In this document: one piece after another, positions 34,717 to 44,282 of the stretch
Layout of the letters: every line of letters begins with the position of its first letter
Numbering within the stretch: position 1 is the stretch's first letter
Source: Myxococcales bacterium
GTDB lineage: Bacteria > Myxococcota_A > Polyangia > Polyangiales > Polyangiaceae
Assembly: GCA_025351875.1 (NCBI GenBank)
Contig: JANXVA010000414.1
Coordinates: 1-64,000, forward strand
Direction of reading: 5' to 3'
DNA length: 64,000 nucleotides
Notes under the pieces: model-generated
Databases searched by the model: none
What the model saw: only the letters and a program-made list of their open reading frames with translations
What the model was told of the DNA's origin: nothing
Made by a program: the position numbers and the translations under genes

Positions 34717-36305
34717 TCGCTTCCTCCGCGGACACCGTGCCTGCGGACCTCGACACTCTTCGGCCGAACGCCGAGGGCGCGCATCGCCCGCTCGGCACGC
34801 GACTGAGACGCGCGTACGCGGATGCGGACGGCTTCGAGCACGACGTCCTCGACGGTCGGAGGACCGCTCGGGTGAGCCGTGAGGCCGGGCTCGAAGGAGG
34901 GCATCGTCCAGCGTAGCTCGACGTGTCGCGCGCGCAGCTTTCGCAGCGGCGCATCCATCTGGCTCTCAGGGCCAGGCGGAGGCGCCCAGACGTGCACGAT
35001 GCTGGGGCGCTTCTTCTGGTTCTTCTCGCGCGCGAGCTTCTCGAAGATCCCGCGCAGCTGCCCGTCAGCCTTGTCGCGCTCGCCCTCCACGCGGGGCGGC
35101 ACCTCGACGCCGAACGACGCGAGATAGTGCCGGAAGCGCTGCTCACGCGGGGTCGCGGCCATCGGAAGGCGAGGCGCGAACGGGGCGCGCGCGCGCATCG
35201 CCTCGGCGCGGACCGAGAGGGCGTCGAGGTTGCCTCGCGGAACGTCCGCGAGCGCGCGCGGGTCGAGGGGCCGGAGATGCTCGGCCACGCGGGCGGCGAT
35301 CTCCACCTCGTCGAGCTCGCAGCGATCGCCGTCGACCATGCTCGCGGCGCTGGCAAGCGCTGCCGTGATCTTCGACGCCTGGAGCGGACCGGTGCCGGGG
35401 GGAAGCCATGTGCGAACACGCGACGCAAAGACGATGAGCCCGACGCGATCGCCCTTCGCGAGGTGCCTTGCAGCCACGCCGCCGAGCTCGTCGATCGCGA
35501 CGTCCAGCGGAGCCGTGCCATGCGCTCCAGCCCAGAGCTCGACGGACGCGTCGAGGACGAGCCATGCGATGTCGCGCTCCTCGCGCTCCATCTCACGGAC
35601 GAGCAGCTGGCCTCGCCTCGCGCTCGCTTTCCAGGCGATACGCTTGAACGGGTCCCCGGCGACGTGCTCGCGGAGCTCCTTCAGGTGCTCGCCCTCGCCC
35701 GCGAGGGGCGCGGGCCGGCCGGCCTCGGCGACACGCCGCGCGCGACCGCCGCGCGCCGTCTGCAAGATCGCGAAGAGCGGCTTCGGCAGCACCTCCACGC
35801 CGTGAGGGTTCGCGAACATCAGCGGGACCTCGTAGAGCCCTTCGCCGCCGAGCGGCGTCCCGCGGACCTCGAGCGCGATGCCGTGCAGGCCCCAGCGCCC
35901 GACGCGCTTAGGACGAACGTGCATCTCGAAGCGCACCTTGGAGGCCGCGGGGAGATCGAGCGTGGCCGGGTGGATGGTCACCTCGAGCATGCTCGAGGCT
36001 ACCGGGCGCAGGTTGACGCCGCGTGCGTCGTCGAAGCCACGGTTTCGCAGCTCGGCTTCGAGGATGATCACGTCTCCGCGCGTCGCCTTCGTTACACGGC
36101 GCGTGGTTCCCCAGACCATCTCGAAGCCGGAGGCGCGGATGCGCGTGACCGTCGAGAGCGCGAGCGCGCGTCCGAGCGTCACCGCGAGGAGCATCGCGCC
36201 ACCGAAGGCGACGGCCGGAGCGACCTTCGCGGCCACGCCAACGGCGACCATCGCCGCCCCCGCCAGGGCGACCTGGAACGTCGCGCGCGTGGGGTGAAGC
36301 TGCAT
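34713..36305 (-). CDS. DUF58 domain protein
   Basis: EGEHLKELREHVAGDPFKRIAWKASARRGQLLVREMEREERDIAWLVLDAS. Confidence 0.9.
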   Translation of the reverse strand: MQLHPTRATFQVALAGAAMVAVGVAAKVAPAVAFGGAMLLAVTLGRALALSTVTRIRASGFEMVWGTTRRVTKATRGDVIILEAELRNRGFDDARGVNLRPVASSMLEVTIHPATLDLPAASKVRFEMHVRPKRVGRWGLHGIALEVRGTPLGGEGLYEVPLMFANPHGVEVLPKPLFAILQTARGGRARRVAEAGRPAPLAGEGEHLKELREHVAGDPFKRIAWKASARRGQLLVREMEREERDIAWLVLDASVELWAGAHGTAPLDVAIDELGGVAARHLAKGDRVGLIVFASRVRTWLPPGTGPLQASKITAALASAASMVDGDRCELDEVEIAARVAEHLRPLDPRALADVPRGNLDALSVRAEAMRARAPFAPRLPMAATPREQRFRHYLASFGVEVPPRVEGERDKADGQLRGIFEKLAREKNQKKRPSIVHVWAPPPGPESQMDAPLRKLRARHVELRWTMPSFEPGLTAHPSGPPTVEDVVLEAVRIRVRASQSRAERAMRALGVRPKSVEVRRHGVRGGSE

Positions 36306-36340
36306 GTGCGGTGAAGCGGGGGCTGAGGGGGCGGGGGAGC

Positions 36341-37321
36341 TCAGACGGCTCGGAAGCCGCGCCGGTAGCCGACCTTGGAGAGCGCTTCTTCGATGATCGC
36401 CTCGCGCACGCGAGCATCGCCTTCGACGTCGGCGACGAGCACGAGACGGTGCGCCAGGACGGCAACGGCAACCGCGCGGAGGTCCTCCGGGACGACATAG
36501 TTGCGGCCTGCGAGGACGGCGTGAGCCTTGCCGGCCGACATGAGACCGAGCGACGCGCGAGGGCTCGCACCGAGCGCGACCTTCGGGTGCGCGCGCGTGT
36601 AGGTCGTGAGTGAGACGGCGTAATCGTGGAGGTCGTCGTCGACGTGGATGCGGGCCGTGATCGCTTGCAGCGCGGCGACATCCGTCGGGTTCAGAACGGC
36701 ACGGAGCGTGGGCGGATCGATGCCGTGCGTGCGGAGCATCTGCGACTCCTCACGCGCGCTCGGGTACCCCATGACGACGCGCACGAGGAAGCGATCGATC
36801 TGCGCCTCGGGAAGAGGGTAGGTACCTTCGAGGTCGATCGGGTTCTGCGTCGCGAGGACCAGGAAGGGGAGGGGCAGCTCGAAGCGATCGCCTTCGATCG
36901 TGACCTGACGCTCCTGCATCGCCTCGAGGAGCGCGGACTGTGTCTTCGCGGGAGCGCGGTTGATCTCGTCCGCGAGGACGACGTTCGCGAAGATCGGCCC
37001 GGCGCGCAGGCTGAACGTGCCGTCCTTCGGCGAGAGCACGTAGGTACCCGTGATGTCGGCGGGGAGAAGATCCGGGGTGAACTGGATGCGCCGCGCCGAG
37101 CAGCCGAGCGCGGTCGCGAAGGCCTTCACGAGCGTCGTCTTCGCGACGCCGGGGACGCCTTCGAGCAGCACATGGCCGCGTGCGAGGAGCGAGACCATCA
37201 TCATCTCGAGCGCGCGGGCCGAGCCGATGTACGTCTTCTGAACCTCGCGCCGGAGCTCCTCGATACGCTCCTTCGCGGCGGCGATCTCGTGGCCGCCGCC
37301 ACCTTGCATGGGCACAGTCAT
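36341..37321 (-). CDS. MoxR-family AAA+ ATPase
   Basis: [51 protein letters not shown]-type block; [19 protein letters not shown]. Confidence 0.95.
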   Translation of the reverse strand: [326 protein letters not shown]

Positions 37322-38816
37322 TGGGCTCCGCCCGGGGGGATGGGCGAGGGGATGGGCGAGGCGATGGGCGAGGGGATGGGCGAGGCGATGGCCGAGGAGA
37401 ACGCTGGCGGCGCGAGCGAGGGGCGCCCGTGTGCGGAGGCCTCCGCCGTGTCGAGCAGCTGCTTCACCGTGCGGGCGATGGCGACCACCTCGTTGTCCCG
37501 GATCGGCTGCACCATTCCTCCGCTGCGCTGGAATACGACCATCGTCTCGACGCTCGACATTCGTAGCAGAAGCTTGCGTAGGGCGACCATCCCTTCGGCA
37601 TCGAGGAGGCCCCGGGTCGAGACCTGGTTCATCAGCTCGGTATGGCCCGGAACCTTGGGCAAACCGAGCAGGGAGGTGAGCTGCTCCTCGAGGGCGCTCT
37701 TCAGCTCGAGGATCGCGAGCACCCGGGACGTCTGTGGGGCCGCGATCACGGCTGCGTGCCCGGCCACGCCTCCCTGCGCGACGGCCGGCACCTTGCGGAC
37801 GAACCGAGGCGTCACGGGCTTGTGGAGGCGACCGGCGCGCGAACCGACCCAGACGACGAGCGCGAGGCCGAGCGCGCAGGCGATCGCGTACGCGAGCCAC
37901 GGCGGGAGCCCGTCGTGGCGCATGCCTTCGAGGGCCTCTCGCAGCGCGCGCATCCAGTCGCTCCACGTGCTCTCTTCGTCGCCATAGACGCCCTTTTGCT
38001 CGAAGTTGCCGGAGGCGATGAAGAGCCTCCCGCCACGCTTGCCCCACGAGTCGTGATCGACGGTGTAGCGAACGAGCCCACGCGCGAACGCCTTGTTGCC
38101 CCCATAGCGGAGCATCGAGTTCATGACGATCGACGGGTCGCCGACGGCGAGGAGGCGTCCCTGGCCGACCGCGCCGGCGACGGCCACGACGACGTCGGGC
38201 TCACCGTTGCCACGGATCTTGAGGACCGGCGAGAGGTCCGGATGAGAGAGGCCCGTCGGGTGGTTCGTGACGACGCGCGAGACGTCGCTCACCACGGGGT
38301 GAGCGCTCGCGGGCTCGGCGAGCGCGAGCTGCGGGTTCTTGCGGAGGAACTCGGCCGGGCGCCGCGGGCTGGCGACCCGCTCCATGCCGAAGTGACGGAG
38401 CAACGAGTCGCCTCTCCCGAAGTCGTCGAGCATGACGACCCGCCCGCCGGCGCGCATGAACTTCGAGAGCTCGTCGACGTCGAGATTCCGCTCCGGGTGA
38501 GGAGGAGGAGCCCGTCGTCAGGCTTGAGCTCGTGGAAGTCGATCTGCGACGTAACGACCACCCGGGTCGTGCCGAGCTCGGCACGGGCCAGCCGTACCAG
38601 CTCCGCACACCCCTCCCAGTCGCTTCCAGCCAGATCGAAGGGCGCCGCGATCGCGTGCCTCCCGACGAGGAGAAACGCGAGAATTACGCCTACTTCGAGC
38701 CCACGGAGCACGCGCCGCCCGATCGAGCTCGACCCTACGAAAATGACGCGCGTGAGCGCAGCGCGTCGCTTCACGACACGCGGCTCACGATTGTCGTGCA
38801 CGGGCGCCTTCCCCAT
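37318..38816 (-). pseudogene. DUF4350 domain protein split by an apparent 1-nt-deletion frameshift near 38500
   Basis: N-terminal part (38816..~38500, ...SQIDFHELKPDDGLLLL) and C-terminal part (...HPERNLDVDELSKFMRAGGRVVMLDDFGRGDS...) lie in different frames. Confidence 0.75.
37336..37392 (-). repeat. Tandem 12/24-bp repeat encoding a SPI(P/A) C-terminal tail
   Basis: gggatgggcgaggcgatgggcgaggggatgggcgaggcgatgg on + strand; encodes AIASPIPSPIASPIPSPIPP. Confidence 0.8.
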
Positions 38817-38971
38817 ACGTACTCTTTGAAGCGTACCACTGGCTGACCATGGGTCGTGCTTGCGCCGTAGACTTGACCAGATAGGGCAGATTGCTAGCTT
38901 CCATCTAACGTCGCCGCTTTGGCCCAGGTCCCGTTTCGTACTGATTCTGTAGAGCTTTCGAGGAGGAATCG

Positions 38972-39142
38972 ATGCTGCCTCCGTTCATCATCGAACAGAT
39001 TCGCCGCCGCGAAGAACAAGAGCGGAAGCAGTACGAGCAGCCCCAGCTCGAGCTCCCCATTTCGCCGTCTGGACCACCCCAGCCGAAGCGACGGGAAGAG
39101 AGCGAAGAGGGTCAGCGCGGCGTCATCATCTTGGACCTCTGA
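38972..39142 (+). CDS. Small 56-aa protein, acidic/basic, unknown function
   Basis: ATG at 38972 after a consensus Shine-Dalgarno (cgaggaggaatcg): MLPPFIIEQIRRREEQERKQYEQPQLELPISPSGPPQPKRREESEEGQRGVIILDL*. Below the length cutoff of the ORF track. Confidence 0.72.
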   Translation: MLPPFIIEQIRRREEQERKQYEQPQLELPISPSGPPQPKRREESEEGQRGVIILDL

Positions 39143-39293
39143 GCGCCTCTCGCCGCGCCGCGGGCACGATCGCGGCCGCAAACGCCTGTGGGTGTGCTGC
39201 CCGCCGGCCGAAACGCCTCGGAATCATTCCGAGGACGGCGCTGGCTGTAACCTGTTGCGTTCCGCGGACCAGGAACACTAGGCTGCGCGCCGA

Positions 39294-41147
39294 ATGGCCC
39301 GCCGCGCCCCCAAAAAGCCGCTTCTCCGTGTGGCTTCGCGTGCGCGGCGTGCGAGCCTCCTCGCCGCTCTCGCCGTCGGCTGCGCGTCCGCCAGCTGCTA
39401 TTCGACCGGAGACGGCAGCCCGCCGCCGCTCCGCTCCTTCTATTACCCCGTGGGTCTTCAGGTCTCGGCCGGCGGCACCGTCCTCTACGCCGTCAATTCG
39501 GACTTCGACCTCCAGTACAACGGCGGGACACTCCAGTCCTACGACCTGGCGCTGATCCGTCGGGATGCCCTCACCCTCATCGCCGATCCGCGGAGCCTGA
39601 ACGTCCCGATCCTCGATCGCGACAAGCTTGGCGACAACCCGTGCCCGGCGCGGTCGCCCTCCTTCCCGACCCTGGGAGAGACGTGCGCTCCTCCCGTCGA
39701 CTCGAGCTTCTACGTTCGCGACACGGCAGTCATCGGCGCGTTCGCGACCGATCTTCTCCTCTCGCACACCCCCTCGGAGCTCGTTCCGCAGTCGCCGCGA
39801 CCGCAAGGTGAGAGCGCGATCTGTCCGTCGCCTGCGTTCGGCAGCGCCGGGCCCGGGTGTCCCACGTTTGGTCCGCGTCGCTTCGACCGCCTCTTCAGTC
39901 CCGTGCGCGGCAATGCTTCGCTCACCTGGGCGAGCATCGAGCGTGACGGTCCCGACTCGATCGCTCCGCTAGACCCGAGGGTCCCGTACGGCCCGTTCGC
40001 GATCCAGTGCGGCAAGGACAACAGCGGCCGCTGTGACGGCGGTCACACCGCGGGCTCCGATCCTGACGAGGCCGGCAACACGCGTCACATCACGATGCCC
40101 GGCGAACCCTTCGGCGCCGCGATGAGCGAGGACGGCGAGTCCATCATCATCACGCACCAGAACGAGACGAAGACGAGCCTCTTCTCGACAGGCCTCACCC
40201 GGAACGACGCCGACTCCCCCAGTGGCGACGGCGCTCCACGGCCGTTCTTGCAGTTCGTTCTCGACGGCGTTCCGTTCGGGGGTATCGGCGCTACCGCCGT
40301 GCCCCACGATCGCGACGCGTTCCTCGGCGCGACGACGTTTCCGCGTCCCGCGTTCTTCCAGACGAGCCGCTCGATCCCCGAGGTCAGCCTCCTTCGCCAG
40401 TATCCCGACGAGTTCGGCGGGAACACGCCGTCGTCACTGCACCGTCCGTTCCTCGACCGCGAGACCGGCTTCCCCGTCGCGATCGGCGCCGGAGGAAACG
40501 ACTCGCGCGGCATCGTCGTCGATCCGACGCCGCGCATCCGGTGCAAGGCGAAGGTCCTCCCCGCGGATCCCGCAAAGAACCGCACGGCGAGCGACGTCGA
40601 CCGCGATCTCCAGACCTGCGGACAGAAGCCTGCGCGCGTCTTCATCGCGAATCGTTCGCCGGCATCGCTGCTCGTCGGCGACGTGGGCGGCGAGGCGACC
40701 GCCGCTGACGCCTACAACCCCGATCGCCTCGTCATCCATACGACCATCCCGCTCTCGGCGGGGCCGTCGAAGCTCTATCTCGCGCCGGTCGTCGAGCGTG
40801 ACGGCGCCTACGGGCTCCGTGTGTTCGCCGTGTGCTTCGATTCGGCGACGGTCTTCGTCTTCAACCCGGACACCGAGCAGGTCGAGAACGTCATCCGTGT
40901 CGGACTCGGTCCGTTCGCGATGACGTTCGACCCGTTCGACATGAACGAAGTCGCGACTCACGCGCAGGTCGCTTACGACCCGCGCGCGGCGGGTACGGGC
41001 CTCCGGCGCTATCGGTTCGCGTACCTCGCGAGCTTCACGAACTCCTTCGTCCAGGTCATCGACCTCGACAACGCGCAGGTCGACCGCTCGACCTTCGAGC
41101 GCATCGTCTTCACGCTCGGCCGTCCGCAGACGCCGAAGGGATCCTGA
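39294..41147 (+). CDS. Hypothetical secreted/lipoprotein
   Basis: Signal peptide with SASCYST lipobox; beta-rich 617 aa; directly upstream of and co-oriented with 41149. Confidence 0.65.
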   Translation: MARRAPKKPLLRVASRARRASLLAALAVGCASASCYSTGDGSPPPLRSFYYPVGLQVSAGGTVLYAVNSDFDLQYNGGTLQSYDLALIRRDALTLIADPRSLNVPILDRDKLGDNPCPARSPSFPTLGETCAPPVDSSFYVRDTAVIGAFATDLLLSHTPSELVPQSPRPQGESAICPSPAFGSAGPGCPTFGPRRFDRLFSPVRGNASLTWASIERDGPDSIAPLDPRVPYGPFAIQCGKDNSGRCDGGHTAGSDPDEAGNTRHITMPGEPFGAAMSEDGESIIITHQNETKTSLFSTGLTRNDADSPSGDGAPRPFLQFVLDGVPFGGIGATAVPHDRDAFLGATTFPRPAFFQTSRSIPEVSLLRQYPDEFGGNTPSSLHRPFLDRETGFPVAIGAGGNDSRGIVVDPTPRIRCKAKVLPADPAKNRTASDVDRDLQTCGQKPARVFIANRSPASLLVGDVGGEATAADAYNPDRLVIHTTIPLSAGPSKLYLAPVVERDGAYGLRVFAVCFDSATVFVFNPDTEQVENVIRVGLGPFAMTFDPFDMNEVATHAQVAYDPRAAGTGLRRYRFAYLASFTNSFVQVIDLDNAQVDRSTFERIVFTLGRPQTPKGS

Positions 41148-41148
41148 G

Positions 41149-44100
41149 ATGACTCGCCCGAAGCTCGCCCTCGGCGTCGTCGCCTCTGCCCTGCTCCCCG
41201 CCGCGACCGCGGTGCTCTTCGCCTGCTCACAGACGCCCACGAGCGTCCCCGTGCGCACGTTCGAGCGCGCGCAGCGGATGGACGTCGCGTGCATGCAGCT
41301 CTACGACCCGAAGACCCTCGCGACGCGCGAGCCGCTCGGCAGACCGCAGGAGGAGTGCGCACCCGTCCCCGCGTTCGTGAACGGCGACGCGTTCGGCAAG
41401 CAGCTCTACGCGTTCGTCACCCAGTCGACGCGCGGGGAACTCGCGGTCGTCAACCTGTCGGCCGGGCGCCTCATCGACCAGAGCCGCGCGACGCCCGGCA
41501 TCAACTTCATTCCGGTCGGCGCGCTGCCGACCGACGTTGCCACGACGCCCGACGGGAAGATGGCCTTCGTCGGCTCCGCCGAGACGAACAAGGCCGCGAT
41601 TTATGGCATCCCGACGCGTCGCCTGCTCGGCGATACCGACGATCGCTTCCCGCGCGACAACGAGCCGGTGTCCATCGCCTCGTGGCCGGTGTGCGCGCTT
41701 CCGCAGAATCCGGGTGCGCTCGCGATCATTCCGCGTCGCACGACGGCTCAGGCCGCCGACGCGGGCACCGCGGATGGGGGCGACGCGGGCGCTCCCGACG
41801 ACGGTCCCGAGTACGAGCTCGTCGTGGTGCTGCCGGGTGATCGGCTGAACTCCGCCAAGATCATCACCATCGACCCGCGGCCGTTTCGCCGCGGAGGTCT
41901 GAAGAAGAACCCCGACGGGACCCTCGACTTCAGCTCCGACCCCGACCTCTCGCCGAACGGACCGATCCTCCAGCCCGGCTCGCTCGCGGCATGTCCCGTC
42001 ACGTCCGCGATCGAGCTGATCGGCGAAGCCGCGCTCCCGACCTCGTTCGCGCGAGGTGCGAACTGGGACGACGGCGTGAAGTACGTCGATGCGGGCACCG
42101 ACCTCACGTGTCTCCGGCCCGCGCCCGCGGGCAGCTGCGGAAAGCCGCCCTGCTGCGGAAACGTCGACACCGCCGGCGCCGACGCCGGTGACGCCGGCGC
42201 CGACGCCGCTGCGCCGGACGCCGCTGCCTGCGAGCCCGTCGCGGCCGTCGACGCGGGCTCGCTCCCGCTCGTCCTCGGACCGCTCGATCCGCCGCGGCTC
42301 GTCTCCGTCGTCCGGGACGACAAGACGCTCTACGTCGCGGACGACGCGGTCCCGTTCATCCACGTCATCGATCTGTCGACGCCTGGGTCGCCGCGCGAGG
42401 TGGCTCCGCTGCTCGCGACGAGCCTCATCGACCCGGCGCGCGTCGTGAAGGTGAAGGAGCTCGCCCTCTCGCCGCCGACCCGCGAATACAAGCGCTTCCT
42501 CTACGCCGTCGATCAGACCGAAGGCTCGATCATCGTCTACGACGTGACCGACCCGAAGACGATGCAGCGCACCCCGCTGACGCGTCCGCATCCGGAGCTC
42601 GATCCCTTCCAGCCCCCGGACCGCATCGCGTTCAGCTCGCCCGTCGTCGCCGTCGCGTTTGCGCGCCACGACGTTCCGCTCGACCCGCTGAAGTTCGGCT
42701 CGGCCTCGCCGTCGGGCGTGCTGTGCAACCCGAACCCCGCCATCGACGCAAACCCGCTCGGCGACCTCGGATTCTACTACCGGGCCAACGCGACCGAGCC
42801 CGGGCAGGACCTCGGCCCGCGCCGGCTGCGCGGCATCTTCGGCTTCGCGACACTCGCGAACGGCCAGGTGCTCACCATCGACGTCGACGACTGGGACTCG
42901 CCCTGCCGCCGTCCGCGCGACATGACGAAGGCGGTCTCCGATCTCGCCCCCGCCGAGGTCGCTGGCGGCGCTGGACCGTACAACGCGCCGACGGTCGCCG
43001 ATCTCTCGGTGACGAATGAATCGTTCTTCCCGGCGACGGCGCCGCACTCGCTGCGCTCCGAGGTCCTCGTCCGCGACGACACCGCCTCCGGCAACCAGCT
43101 GCCGCGCCTCCAGGGAACGCCCACGGTGGCCACAGCCGGAGTGATCCTCCCGCAGCTGGGCCCCGGCTCCGAGACGACGCCGCTCCTCGACATCAAGTTC
43201 TCCTTCGAGGATCCGCATCCGCAGATCGACCAGGACTGGAAGCTCACCTACGAGGGCGCGCTGCCCGGATTCGACGGCCTCTCCGCCGTGCTCTCGAGCG
43301 ATGACAACTACGCCTCGCTGACTCTGAAGCAGCCGTCGGCTCGCTTCTGTAGCAAGGGTGTCGAGGACTGGGCGCAGGGCGTCGAGCGGACGAACGCGAT
43401 CTCCGCGGCGCTCGCGAAGCGCGGCGCGAAGGTGCCGGCGCGCAGCGAGCGGCTGATGACGGACTACGTTCAGCTCACCGAGGACATCCTCGGACCGGAC
43501 GACGGCTACTGGCAGATCGACCAGGCCTGCTGGGATCCGTCGCTCGGCAAGGGACTGCCGCGTCAGGACGCATGCGCGCGGACGTTCGGCGTCGCCGCCG
43601 ACCAGAACGCCCAGCGCGATTTTCCGATCGTCGAGGCCTTCGACGACCATGTCGTCCTCGGGCGCTTCTACACGACGCCCGAGAAGCGCCGCGAGGTCGT
43701 CTACAAGGACCCGTCGAACGCGCCGTACCTCAAGTTGATGCAGTGCTGCTTCCACAACCAGGTGCGCTTCAAGGTGCGTACCGGGCAGCTCTGGTCCGCA
43801 GTCGGCCAGACCGTCGGCGGTGGACCGGGCGTCGGCTTCTTCAGCCACATGACCTCGGACGCGGCCGGCCGCTGCGTGTCTTCGTGCGACCCGCGCGAGT
43901 CGCTGCTCAACGGTCGCTTGCCGACGAACCCGAACGGGATCGTCGTCGACCTCGCGACGACGCAGCGCAACAGCGCCCTCGCCGTGCGCAACCCGATGTT
44001 CTCGATGTCGGTGCTCGGCGGAGTGCTCACGGACGCGACCGGGACGTCGCCGGCGCCGATCGCGCGCGATACGCAGTACACCTTCTCGACACGCGGCCAG

Positions 44101-44268
44101 TTCCGCGCGCTCTTCGTCGGCATCGGCGGCGGATCCATCTCCGTGAACCCGCAATCGATGCGGTACGTCGAGTCGCTGGGGCAGATCGCGGTCGTCGATG
44201 GCGCGTCGCAGGGCCTCGTGCTCATCGACCTGCGGGCCGTCACGGTTGCGCGCGCTCCGTACTTCTGA
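41149..44268 (+). CDS. Large hypothetical lipoprotein, beta-propeller-like
   Basis: Signal peptide with LFACSQ lipobox; 1039 aa; same operon as 39294. Confidence 0.65.
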   Translation: MTRPKLALGVVASALLPAATAVLFACSQTPTSVPVRTFERAQRMDVACMQLYDPKTLATREPLGRPQEECAPVPAFVNGDAFGKQLYAFVTQSTRGELAVVNLSAGRLIDQSRATPGINFIPVGALPTDVATTPDGKMAFVGSAETNKAAIYGIPTRRLLGDTDDRFPRDNEPVSIASWPVCALPQNPGALAIIPRRTTAQAADAGTADGGDAGAPDDGPEYELVVVLPGDRLNSAKIITIDPRPFRRGGLKKNPDGTLDFSSDPDLSPNGPILQPGSLAACPVTSAIELIGEAALPTSFARGANWDDGVKYVDAGTDLTCLRPAPAGSCGKPPCCGNVDTAGADAGDAGADAAAPDAAACEPVAAVDAGSLPLVLGPLDPPRLVSVVRDDKTLYVADDAVPFIHVIDLSTPGSPREVAPLLATSLIDPARVVKVKELALSPPTREYKRFLYAVDQTEGSIIVYDVTDPKTMQRTPLTRPHPELDPFQPPDRIAFSSPVVAVAFARHDVPLDPLKFGSASPSGVLCNPNPAIDANPLGDLGFYYRANATEPGQDLGPRRLRGIFGFATLANGQVLTIDVDDWDSPCRRPRDMTKAVSDLAPAEVAGGAGPYNAPTVADLSVTNESFFPATAPHSLRSEVLVRDDTASGNQLPRLQGTPTVATAGVILPQLGPGSETTPLLDIKFSFEDPHPQIDQDWKLTYEGALPGFDGLSAVLSSDDNYASLTLKQPSARFCSKGVEDWAQGVERTNAISAALAKRGAKVPARSERLMTDYVQLTEDILGPDDGYWQIDQACWDPSLGKGLPRQDACARTFGVAADQNAQRDFPIVEAFDDHVVLGRFYTTPEKRREVVYKDPSNAPYLKLMQCCFHNQVRFKVRTGQLWSAVGQTVGGGPGVGFFSHMTSDAAGRCVSSCDPRESLLNGRLPTNPNGIVVDLATTQRNSALAVRNPMFSMSVLGGVLTDATGTSPAPIARDTQYTFSTRGQFRALFVGIGGGSISVNPQSMRYVESLGQIAVVDGASQGLVLIDLRAVTVARAPYF

Positions 44269-44282
44269 CAGACCTTCTCGCC

